64,000 nucleotides of DNA from Raffaelea ambrosiae (Eukaryota > Ascomycota > Sordariomycetes > Ophiostomatales > Ophiostomataceae), in contig PCDI01000007.1 of NCBI GenBank assembly GCA_002778195.1, positions 343,735 through 407,734 on the forward strand, given 5' to 3'. Shown here piece by piece: positions 23,700 through 33,881 of the stretch (its first letter is position 1; each line of letters opens with the position of its first letter). The translations under genes were made by a program, and so were the position numbers. Below the pieces are notes generated by a model that was not told the origin of the DNA, ran no database searches, and saw only the letters and a list, made by a program, of their open reading frames with translations.

Positions 23700-26323
23700 A
23701 TGGCACCATCGTTCCTGAGCATTAAGCAGTTCCGCCGCCGGTCGAGAGCCAGCTTCCGCACCGACAAGTCGACTGACGACTCTAGTGAAGGCAGTCACAG
23801 CCACGGCACCACACCCACCAGCGGCTCACTGACGCCACCCTCGCTGGGCCAGCAGTCCGACCCAGCACTCAACCTCCAGCTGCGCAACAGCAGCCCAGCA
23901 CCGCCCGTGCCTTCTCTTCTCTCCGTCCCGGAGCGCCCCAAACTCCTCACCGCCCTCTCCTCTGCCTCCTCCCTGCGCAGCGGCGGCGGCGGCAGCGAGC
24001 ACAACGGCGGCAGCAACCACAACAGCGGCAACAGCAGCTCCCCCACCCCTTCTGCATCCAAGCGGTACAGCGTCCCCGGAATGGCCGGCCTTGGCTCCCC
24101 TGCCGTCGGCAACGGCACCAACCGTCTGCCCGTGTCGCCCTACTCGCCGCGCATCCACAACGTCAACGACAACTCGTGGGTCTACCAGAAGATCCTGATC
24201 GTCCACGGCACCGTCGGCGACCCGTCACAGCAGCCTGTGGAGGGCACTCTCACCGTCAGCCGTCTCGACGATGGCTTCCCGCCTGTGCAGTGGCCCGTCA
24301 GCGGCTCGCACTTCAAGGCCCTGGTCTACCTGCTGCCGGGCCCCAACAAGCTGAGATTCGACTTTTCCAGTCCCAAACTGCCCAATTGCGGCACCTCCAA
24401 CCCCATCCACGCCTCCTACATGACCCTACACATGCTGCCGCCCACCGACGCCCCGCCATTGCAGCTGGCCATCCTGCTGGGCTCGGACTCGCCCGGCACA
24501 TACGATGCCGTGCCGGCTCGCGTTGAGCGCGAGGGCAACAACCTGGAAGTGGCGATCCGCAAGTTCCGCATGGCGGCCTACCTGTGGCAGGGCTTCACCG
24601 CCGAGCAGATGTGGCGGAACCGCTTCGGCCGCCGTGTCTTCCGCTTCGAGGAGGAGTGGACCCAGGGCACGTCCAACTACCGCGACCGCGAGACTGGCCA
24701 GATGCGCTCCGAAGCACGAATCCACATCATCCGGTCCAGCAAGACCCGCGCCGAGCTGCGCGACCTGGACCGCGCACAGCAGAACCAGAAGGCCAAGGAC
24801 CGCGGCGCACAGTTCAGCATCGCCATGGACGACGTGCGCAACTACTTCAATCCCCAGCCGGGCCAGACGCTGTATGTGTCGGTGCTGCTGCTGGACGCCC
24901 ACTGGGACCCCAAGGCCAAGATGATCACCGGCCACGCCGCGCTGGGCGGCGGCAACAACGGCGGCATCCGGCTGGCCGTGTTCGGGTCGCACTGTCTGCA
25001 GAGCTACCCGGCCAGCTTTGAGGAGGTCATCCCCGCCTTTACGGACTGCACGCCGACCGACACCAACTTTGTGGCCAACGACTGCAACGACGCCGGCAGC
25101 TCGTGGGAGGCGGCCAACATTGGCATCGGCGCGCACATGCACGAGACGGGCCACCTGCTGGACCTGCCGCACCGCGAGAACGGCGTGATGCTGCGCGACT
25201 ATGTCACGCTGAACCGCAGTTTCATGGCACGCGAGGCTTTTTCGACACGGACCAAGTCTAAGGGCGGGATTGTGCTGGAAAAGGACGAGTGCACATGGCA
25301 CCGCCTGGACTGTCTGCGGTTCCGCAGCCACCCGTGCTTCCGGCTGCCTACCGACCCGCCGACCGCCCCCGACGAGAGCCTGCAGGCGTGGCCGGTGGAG
25401 GGCGGCAACGTGGCCTTCACGGCGGCGTCGGGCGTGGCCTATCTCGAGATCTTTGCCAGCGGCGACGACGTGTGCCGGTCATGGACGGAGTACCCCCTGG
25501 ACCCCAACGGCAACGGCAACGGAACGGTCCAGCGCCAGTTGATGCTGACGGAGCAGGACATCCGCAACCGGCTGCCGGATGCTAAGCGCAAGAAGGACCC
25601 GGTCCGGGTGGTGGCGCATTCGTGGGGTGGCGGCGCGCTGGACATTAAGGACATCCGGGAGCTGTGGTCCAAGGATGCGTCGACGCGGCTGACCGGCAAC
25701 GTGCTGCTGGGCAAGTCCGCCTTCCGCAGCAAGAAGGTCGGCGCCGGCAAGATGGAGGGCTCGAAGCCGGAGGAGGTGTTGTTTTCGAGCGCCACACAGA
25801 CCGGGCGGGTTATGTCCAAGGTGATCTTCTACCATGGCAAGGGCGTGGACGGCCTGGAGTTTGTCTACGAGGACAACTCGCGACAGCTGTTTGGCAAGCG
25901 CGGCGGCAAGCCTGGCGGCGATACTTTTGAGCTGGGTAAGTGTTCCATGTCCTCCTCTTCGTCTTCTCCCTCTCTCTAATTCTTTTGGGTAGATGTTCGA
26001 CGTGGTGAATACATCAGCGGCTTCTTTGTGCGGTCCGGATTCTGGATCGACGGTATCCAGATGATGACGAGCTTGGGTCGTCGGTCGCCTGTCTATGGCA
26101 ATGCCACAGGCGGTTCACCGTAAGTTTCTTCTATTCTCCACGCGCATTCTCCGTATTCTCCGTATTCTCCGTATACTCCGTTGTTTGGACCCGTCCGCCC
26201 CCCATTCTCTGACCGACCTTTTCTAGGAACACTCTTGTGCCACCCAGAGGATACACCATCTGCGGTGTGACGGGCTCGTGCGGCGCCTGGGTGGACTCTT
26301 TTGCTGTTCTGATTGCGAAATGA
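23700..26323 (+). CDS. Zinc metallopeptidase with C-terminal jacalin-like domain (YIL108W type)
   Basis: Three exons (23700-25935, 25993-26119, 26227-26323) encode 819 residues. Introns are 57 nt (GTAAGT..TAG) and 107 nt (GTAAGT..CTAG). The ATG at 23700 opens MAPSFLSIKQFRRRSR and is the first ATG of the frame. Residues 1-150 are Ser/Gly-rich linker. Residues 160-600 match the fungal 'Metallopep' putative peptidase family of yeast YIL108W. The zinc site is H481-E482-T-G-H485 with a third His at 491 (HETGHLLDLPH), the HExxHxxxxxH spacing of metzincins but with Asp where metzincins usually have Gly. Residues 700-819 (KVIFYHGKGVDGLEFVY ... GAWVDSFAVLIAK) form a jacalin-like beta-prism that is spread over all three exons. 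There is no signal peptide, so it is presumably intracellular. Substrate unknown, both in the family and here. Identification is firm at family level. Confidence 0.93.
26133..26181 (+). repeat. Intronic minisatellite ATTCTCCGT
   Basis: About four 9-bp ATTCTCCGT units lie inside intron 2 of the metallopeptidase gene. Confidence 0.85.
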
Positions 26324-27653
26324 GCTAGCTCAGCAGCGACTCGTCCAAGGACACGACACGACGAAATAGACGGCCGCCAACGATTCGATGTCGCTAGTTA
26401 TTATTAGAGATCATAGCATACCACACACCCACCAAAAAGATGCATGCATTTCTTCACAACAGCATTCGACACTCATTTCCCTATCCATCGCCTTGACTAT
26501 TTTCAACCGCTTAACATATTCCTTTCGGTCTTTTTTTTTCTTGGGCATGGCTTGAAACGTATGATCGTACAACGACGCAAAGACGCAAATACACAACGCA
26601 ACGGCAAACCGGGTAGAACGGGGGGACTTTTCTTTATGCTGTTTCTGGGCTTCTTTTGGGGGTGAGGGAGGAACGCGGACAGCAGATATATTTCGACACC
26701 AAACGACAACACGGCTACAAGGAGGGGTCTTTTGCTTTTTTTGGCTGCTGACTGTTGGATTGCAGTCTTTGTTTTGCAGTCTTAATTGCTTTTCCCGTCG
26801 TTTCGTTTCACACCCCTGTTTGCCCTCGTCGCAACTGCTTTTGTTGTTCATTTACATCCGAGTTCCTGCTCCGTTGTCGAATGATTTTTTTTTTTCTGTC
26901 TTGCTTTATTTTCTGTCTCTGTCTCCACGACTGCGAAAATGGAGACGTTTATATCTTGTTGTGTGTTCTATTTTTCTGTTTTCTTTCATCATTGCAAATC
27001 AACAACATCCTGCAGATACACACAAAGCAATACCTAATGAATAAAAAGTAATTTCAAAATACGCTCCTCTCTAGTGACCAATGCACTGGGCCGTCTTCTT
27101 CACTGTGGACTTGGATGCATGGTCCTTGCATGTTCTCCATACAGCTTCTATGCAGCTATATATTCGGAGCCCTCAACGCAACCTTCTGTACTGAGTTTTA
27201 CGCAGGTGAGTCGCATCTATATGGAGATGGTGGTGAATATGACGTCGTCGAAGGGCAGCTTTCCTTGTTCAGCTGCCCAGCTCGCCAGCCTGCCGATCTT
27301 CTCTTTTTGTGTCAGCAACCATGGGCCACGCGGAGAAGGGAGACAACCGGAAAAAAAAAATCCCAATATAAATCAGTGTAGTGTCGATCTCGGCGTCCGC
27401 GGGGATGAACGACGTAATGTAAAACATGGAATCTTATTTGTTTCGTCGCTTCGTTCGCTCGTTGGGCTTCTCTCGGTAGTTTCCTTTTGGGGAGGGGGCG
27501 CAGAGGCAATGACGGCGTCGGCGCAGTGGAGGGCGCTCTTTGCGCGTGGTGGGGAAGAGGCGGCTCCCTCTTATTTTTTTTTATATTTTAAGAGGCGTTC
27601 TCCGAGTGCTCTGCTAGTATCCCCTCATGCCCCTCGGCTGTTCTTGGCAGCGA

Positions 27654-27691
27654 TAAAATAGTAATAGTTATTTTACTATTATTATTTTACC
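27654..27691. repeat. Imperfect A/T inverted repeat
   Basis: TAAAATAGTAATA pairs with TATTATTATTTTA with one mismatch around a 10-nt loop. It could be a hairpin or a transcription end; neither can be shown. Confidence 0.45.
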
Positions 27692-27753
27692 ATAAAAAAA
27701 CGAAACAAAAAAAAACTGCTGGCTCTTTTGGGTTCCAGCCAGGTCCCTTGTAA

Positions 27754-27772
27754 CCCCCCCCCCCCCCCCCCN
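27754..27772. other. Poly-C run with ambiguous base
   Basis: Eighteen C followed by N at 27772. The run length is probably uncertain in the assembly. Confidence 0.95.
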
Positions 27773-28493
27773 TTCATACAATCCAATAACTGCCTCTCTA
27801 CTTACCGGTTGACGTCTGCGCCTCAATTCTTTTTTTTTTTCTTTTCTTTCGTCGTGCCCGATCCCTCGAGGGGGCTGCAGGCGCCAATTTCATATATATA
27901 CATCTCCTTCTTAGGGGAAACAAGACGACTTGCGGGTTTCCCAACAAGAAACAACAACCCTCTCTGCTGTGGACCTCTCGACCAAAGACCAAAAAAGCAA
28001 AGGGCGACACATCCGCCGGGAACAAGCAGCAAACAAGCAGGAAAAAAAAAGGCAGAGCGAAAAAAAAAAATTAACAAACTAAAAATTTAAAAGAATAAAA
28101 AAAGCTTTCCCAATTCGCTCAACAAGGCACATACACAACCTCTACGCAACCTCTGCCTGCAGCATACCGGAACTTGGCTACTGCACGCGCATACTCTGCT
28201 GCAGTTCGCTTTCCTTCTTCTTTTCTCTTTTTCTTGGCGTGTTTCTTTTCCCCTTCCCTTCCCGCAGACAGCACCACTCCGTTTTGGGAACAACCAAAAA
28301 AAAAGAAGAAAAAAAAGGGAAGAGAAAGCAGCAAGAGCAGCCGGAGGACACCGCTCATTGATATAGCCCAGCTTTGCCGGACCTCCACCTCCCCCCCCGA
28401 GTCCCGCTTCTTTTCTTTCGGTCTCCTTTTCTCTCTTCTTTCCTCCCATACACACACTCTCTTCAACCCACCACCGCCCGCCCTCTGTCCTCC

Positions 28494-29528
28494 ATGTCCA
28501 GACGCCCCGGCACCATGGCCAACGGCACATCCGCCCCGGCCTCGGCCGTCCACGGCAGCCCAACGACCGACTACAGCCAACCAGGTATGTTTGTTTTCGT
28601 CTTTGTTTCCTCACTTCGTTCGCTTGCGTTCTCTTTTCTTATCCTCGCTTCGTTCGCCGTCCTACGCTAACATCCCCAGCCTATGACAAACAGAAAATCC
28701 TCCTCTCCTCAGACTCCGGCCACTTCTCCCTCATCCGCGCCCTCCACATGGCCGACTTCATCACCGAGCTCAACGGCTTCTGCGGCGTCCTGTCCATCTT
28801 CTCCTCCCTCCGCTACGTCATTGGCGTCGCCGGCGTCGCCGGCGCTGCTGCCGCCGAGACCGCATCCTTCAACCCCACCATCTACCTCGCCCTCGGCTTC
28901 CTCCCGCTCGGCCTCTTCTTCGACTTCATGGACGGCAAGGTCGCCCGCTGGCGCAAGAAGAGCAGCATGATGGGCCAGGAGCTCGACTCGCTTGCTGACC
29001 TGGTACGTTTTGTTTATCTCCTCGCTTCGCTCGTTTTGTTTCTTTCCCCGCTACGCTCGCTATACTTTTTCCCTCGCTTCGCTTGCCATACCTCTCTCCT
29101 CGCTTCGCTCGCTATACCTCTCTCTATACGTCTCGCTCGCTCTCTCGCTAACAACTTAGATCTCCTTCGGCGTTGCCCCTGCTGTCGTTGCCTTCTCCAT
29201 CGGCCTTCGCACCCCGCTCGACCACATCCTCCTCTCCTTCTTCGTCCTCTGCGGCCTCACCCGCCTCGCCCGCTTCAACGTCACCACCCAGGTCATTCCC
29301 AAGGATAAGTCTGGCAAGGCCGCCTACTTCGAAGGCACCCCGATCCCCACCAGCCTCGCCCTCGACGGCCTCATGGCCTACTGGGTCAGCCAGGGCTGGA
29401 TCCACGACGCCCTCCCCTGGGGCACCCTTTTCCAGGGCACTCTCTTCGAACTCCACCCCGTTGGCCTGCTCTTTGTCATCCACGGCTGTCTGATGACCAG
29501 CAAGACGATCCACATACCGAAGCCGTAA
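28494..29528 (+). CDS. CHO1: CDP-diacylglycerol-serine O-phosphatidyltransferase (phosphatidylserine synthase)
   Basis: Three exons (28494-28584, 28680-29002, 29160-29528) encode 260 residues. The enzyme joins CDP-diacylglycerol and L-serine to make phosphatidylserine, the first step toward PE and PC in fungi, in the ER membrane. Exon 2 carries the complete CDP-alcohol phosphatidyltransferase signature D115-G116-x2-A119-R120-x8-G129-x3-D133-x3-D137 (DGKVARW..GQELDSLAD), with all metal-binding Asp present. Hydrophobic segments follow, and the C-terminus ends TSKTIHIPKP. Length is close to yeast Cho1 (276). Two in-frame ATGs occur, 28494 and 28515; the second has the better context (CACCATGGCC), so the first seven residues are uncertain. 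The introns (95 and 157 nt, GTATGT..CCAG and GTACGT..TTAG) both contain CGCTAACA branch-point-like sequence and related CG-rich repeats. Confidence 0.95.
28600..28665 (+). repeat. CTTCGTTCGC repeat in CHO1 intron 1
   Basis: Two degenerate copies, CCTCACTTCGTTCGCTTGCG and CCTCGCTTCGTTCGCCGTCC, separated by a T-rich spacer. They are the same family as the intron 2 array. Confidence 0.75.
29015..29122 (+). repeat. 26-bp CTCGCTTCGCTCGCTATAC array in CHO1 intron 2
   Basis: Four degenerate copies with cores CTCGCTTCGCTCG, CCGCTACGCTCGCTATAC, CTCGCTTCGCTTGCCATAC and CTCGCTTCGCTCGCTATAC. The last three are spaced about 26 bp. The array fills most of the intron. Confidence 0.85.
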
Positions 29529-30689
29529 AGGAGGGAAGGGGAAGGATGAATGACACCGGCGCAAGTGTGACATCTTTGGAAGTGATACCCTTGGGGGATG
29601 TGATATCCTTGGGGAGTGTGATAGGACCGGAGTTCTCAAGAGGGAACGGTAGAAAACTGCGTGTGTGCGTGTTGGTTTACGGGATAGGCAAAAAAAGGAG
29701 ATGCTAGAACAAACCAAAAACAAAAAGGAGCGGCCATAGGAAACTGGCCGACTGGCTCATGGGCGGTGTGAACTTTGGGAAAGGGCTTGTATTGCATTTA
29801 ATATATCTGTGTTTTTTTCGCCGTCTTTTCCTCCTTTTCTCTCTTCCTCTTGTTCTGCTGTTCTGTCTACGGGGCCCCAACTATGTCACGGTTTTCTTTC
29901 CTTATTGTTTCTTCATTGGCTTTGGCATGGGCAGATTCTCGGGGACCAGATGGGAAGGGAGAGGCTTCAGCCGCACACATTTATGGGAAAAACAAAAGGG
30001 AATGAATCTTCAACCGCGTTCACCTGTTTTTCGAGACGATACAAAAAGGATGATATTCGTTTTACGAGAATAAGAGGGGGGGAAATATTGAAAGGGGTCG
30101 TTATCGGACTCGTTGTAACTTTTGTATAAGCACAGGGACCCTTTTCATTGAATGCTCGTCGCATTGTCAGTCGCTCATTCCTTTTTGGAGCTGTCGGGAG
30201 AGAGAAGCTTTCTGTGGCGCACCCCGCGGTCGCGCAGATCGCACTTACCGCCAGCCCAAAATCTTACCTAACGGCCCTCTCCCAACCAACAATACTATTA
30301 TTCCACCATTAAGCGTCCTGTCCTGGAAAAGAGCCCATCCCAACCCATATCAACACTTTTGCATTTTTGCCCAAAAACCCAACAGCTGTCGCCAGGGGGG
30401 AGGTTACCAAGATTAGTCTCCCGACATCATCAACCAAGCCGAGAATAGCTCATTCCCTTATTCAGTTCTTCGGAATGGTAGAGTGACGACATTTTGCGAC
30501 CCAGTTTGCGTGTCTTGATTTTTTTTTTGACTCCGGACGACGGCCGTGCCGACTCGCCGACGAGGAGCTGCAGACCGCGCCAACTCGAGCTTTGAGTGTT
30601 CGCACCAAGCCGCTGAGGAGTTGACCACGACGAACCTCGACAACTGACGACACTTGTTCTTTCCCTCCGACAACAACCCTCCCCCCACC
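29529..30689. other. Intergenic, CHO1 3' UTR and F-box gene promoter
   Basis: No gene seen. T-rich DNA at 29800-29900 follows CHO1; A/C-rich DNA at 30260-30680 precedes the F-box gene ATG. Confidence 0.65.
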
Positions 30690-33389
30690 ATGGGCGCTCT
30701 CACCGATACCCTCCCCGACGAGCTCATCCTCCAGATCCTCGACCATGTCCCCAGCGACGACCTTGTCTGCACCGTTCAGCGCCTGTCGAGCCGGTTCCGC
30801 GCGCTGTCGCTGGAGCCCCGGCTGTGGCTGGCCCGCTGCCGGGCGGACTATGCGTTCTGGAGCAAAGAGAAGAAGCAGCTGCTGGATGCGGCAGGGACCC
30901 TAGGTGGGAGAGAGCTATCCGAGGCAGGGGACTATGGTAGGGCCACAGGGGGGCCCGGCAGAGGGCGAGGACTGGCTGCGCGAGGCCTCGTTGGAAAAGG
31001 TCCCTGGAGGCAGATGTGGCTGGACCGACGGGCGGCCGATGCCTTGACGGGCGCGCGCTTTGAGAAGATTCTGGCAAGCAAGGTGCACCGGGTGCGGCAC
31101 ACGGAGGCGATCTGCCGGCAGGGTGTGGAGGCCAAGGACTATTTGGTGAAGCAATACCGGAAGACGGACGGGGAGGACATTCTAGCCCGAAGGTGAGTGA
31201 AGAAGAAGAGGTAGGAAAGGGGAGGAGAGGAGAGGAGAGGAGAGGAGAGAGGGGAGAAGAAAGATGACGAGACAAAAAGACGAAAGAGGGAAGAAAAAGG
31301 GAAGAAGGACACAAGAAAGAAGCAGGGACAAGAAGAGACAAGAGACAAGAGAAGAGAGAACTGAGAACTGAGAACTGACAACTAACTCTACAGATACTAC
31401 GCCGACTTGTGCATCTCGAGCATCAACCGCGGCATCGCAGTCGAGGAATGGACGCACGTCAACTCCGACTTCCTGGGCTTCCCCAATCTCGAGCGCGGCC
31501 TGGCCGCTTTTGACATGTTTGTCCTGCACGACGGCGACGAGGACATTGACACCGTCGGCCACATGCTCGACCAGCGCGTGGCCGAGTTTTGCGCCGCCAC
31601 CCCCGGCCTGGACACCATGACCGTCCGCCAAAAGGCCATGGCCCTGCTGCACTGGGTGCGCGCCCGCGATCTCGTCGGCCTGCACGAGCCCGAGGTCAAC
31701 TACCGCAACCTGCGCAACTGTCTGATCAGCTACGCCTTGTCCGACTACCGCGGCGACGGCAGCGGTGGCAAGCACCCGTCTCTGCCCATCGTGTCGTGCG
31801 CCATCTACATTGCCCTGGCCCAGCGCCTCGGCCTGCAGGCCTACTGCTGCACCATCCCGGGCCACGTCCACACGACCGTGCTGGCGCCGCCGGGCGAGAC
31901 GCTCGACGGCGCGCGGCTGGAGGCGCCCCAGCCAGGGCAGCCGCTCTACATGCCGACCGACCGCGACGCGCGGGACGTCTGGTGGGACGCGCGGCGGCGG
32001 AACCTGCCGTTGCCCGAGCTGCCGCTCGAACACATGCAGCCCTTTGCGCCTGGGTACATCCCCACGACACCGCCGAACACATTACCCGAGCAGATGCACC
32101 GGTATGCCATCCCCGACAACGACTCGCGCATGTTCCTGGACCCGTACGGCAGCGACGAGGAGGTGTCCCTGATGACGCTGCGGCAGAGCCTCGCCGCCAT
32201 GGACTGGGGCCTGCGAATCCAGAACGAGCTCTACCTGTACCCGGCGGCGACCACCTCGCTGATCCTGCGCATGGCCCTCAACCTCGAGGCCTGCTTCCAC
32301 GACGTCTACCTACGGATGGGGCGCCGCGAGGAGATCCTCATGCTGCACCAGCGAGAGCTTCTGCGGCCGCTGGGAGTCGTGCGGAGCCAGCAGAACGGCC
32401 TGCTGATCCACCGCCAGTTGCGCCAGCATCTGCACGACATGCTCGAAATTCAGGAGAGCGACAGCGACGAGGAGGAGGATCACCAATCAAGCGAAGAAGA
32501 ACAGGGTGGACATCCCGATGAACGCCGCGACGGTCACCAAGACGGATACCGTGGAGAGGGGCCAATGCCACGGCTGCTGACGCCGTCCAACACCGACGTC
32601 TCGCCGCGCGGCCAGCGTTTCCGCCGCGGCCACATGTACGGCAACCTGGAGGCTCTTGCGTACGCCACCGCGTGGGCCGAGGTGCTGATGCGGCCGGTGC
32701 AAGGGGACACCTGGTACGTGCGCCTGGAGGCGCTGCTGTCGCGCTTTGCCCACTCGTTTGGCGAGGATGCGTGGATCGTCGACAAGTACCTGGTGCCGCT
32801 GTACGACAAGGCGGAACAGCGGCGCCGGGGTCCGGTGTTCCATGGCGGCTTCCATATTGAGCACCTGCAGCACGTCCAGCACGACCTCCACCACCAGGAG
32901 CGCCGGTTGCGCAATGCCATGACGGACCCGCGGGCGATTGTCAAGATGGTGCACAACCTGGACGCGCGGCAGCCGCTGGTGAGCCGGCGGTACACGCAGG
33001 ACATCTGCGAGCAGGTGCAGTACCGGGTGGGCCAGGTGTTCCGGCACAAGCGGTTCCTGTACGTGGGGATCATCAACGGGTGGGAGCTGGACAGCAGCAG
33101 CAACCGGGAGGATGGGGAGGCGGAAGAGCAAGAAGACGGTCCGGCCAGACACTCTGGACCCAACGGACACTCTGGAGACGATCCGTCCAAGCGCAAGACG
33201 GTCTACTACACGAGCCTGCAGGCGCGCGAGCTGAAAAAGGTGGTGAAGCAGGACAACATTGAGATTGTGACGGATCCGCGGATGGTCTCGCAGGAGCTGA
33301 TTGCTGTGGCCGGCAAGAACTTTAAACGCTTTGACCCGGAGACGTGCACGTTTGTGTCCAACATCCGGGAGTTCTTTCCAGACGATTGA
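30690..33389 (+). CDS. F-box protein with SirB1/transglutaminase-like and YccV-like domains (FBXO21-like)
   Basis: Two exons (30690-31192, 31394-33389) encode 832 residues; the 201-nt intron is GTGAGT..ACAG. The ATG (CACCATGGGC) has good context. Residues 6-46 form an F-box (LPDELILQILDHVPSDDLV ... PRLWLARC), which would bind Skp1 in an SCF ubiquitin ligase. Residues about 190-330 match the SirB1-type transglutaminase-like fold (RGLAAFDMF, NYRNLRNCLISYAL, GLQAYCCTIPGHVH). An acidic linker (ESDSDEEEDHQSSEEEQ) follows at about 525. The C-terminal 125 residues (YRVGQVFRHKRFLYVGIINGWE ... FVSNIREFFPDD) are a YccV/hemimethylated-DNA-binding-like domain. This three-domain order is that of human FBXO21. 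The domain name does not prove DNA binding. Substrate unknown. It converges with a UCH gene. Confidence 0.9.
31205..31385 (+). repeat. Purine-rich simple repeats filling the F-box gene intron
   Basis: (GAGAG)n at about 31215-31256, AGACA/AAGAG units, then three GAGAACT units just before the acceptor. The intron is almost pure purine on the sense strand until the last 20 nt. Confidence 0.8.
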
Positions 33390-33881
33390 GGAGATGGGGA
33401 CTAGGAATGGGGATGGAGGCGCTCAAAAGCACGGATCACGGAGTTTGGAGCACGGAGCACGGAGCACGGAGCATGGATTCAGATATCCTTTTCAAGCTTT
33501 TGATTTTTGACATCTTTTGCGTTTGCTTTCTACAGTTGTTTTCAGCGTCCTGGGCTCTTTGGGGTCACATCAGATCCTTTTTTCTTATTCCTGCTGTGCA
33601 CAAGCCCATTCACGCCTTATCCTGATACCTTTTTCAAAGTAACTCCGAGAGATGTATTTCTTTGCCATTGTATCCCTGTGTCCCCTGGTTCCCTAGATTC
33701 CTTTCTTTCTTGCCAGAAACCAGTAACTCCTTTGTGAAATGAAGACAATATCAGAACCCCATGCCAAACTATAAAAGCAAGAAACAAAAGTATCAAAAAC
33801 CGACAGTGCGAAAAACGGAAAAAAATCGGAGCATTATCTTGTCATCATCCCCCCCTCTTCCCTTCCTCCCTTAAGACTTAA
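33390..33881. other. Convergent 3' region with GGAGCAC repeat
   Basis: This separates the convergent F-box and UCH genes. Four to five GGAGCAC heptamers occur at 33428-33476, followed by T-rich and A-rich tracts consistent with two 3' UTRs. No gene. Confidence 0.7.

Larger units (their letters stand above)
26324..28493. other. Intergenic between metallopeptidase and CHO1
   Basis: 3' UTR of the metallopeptidase, then T-rich DNA, an A/T inverted repeat (27654-27691), an 18-C run with an N (27754-27772), and a CT-rich CHO1 leader (about 28200-28490). A 195-codon frame at 27074-27661 begins with GTG and has no recognisable content. A CGTCGCTTCGTTCGCTCG segment at 27443-27461 resembles the repeats in the CHO1 introns. 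Confidence 0.6.

Noticed and set aside
27074..27661. 195-codon frame (+)
   Set aside because: GTG start, no domain, and it ends in an A/T hairpin.
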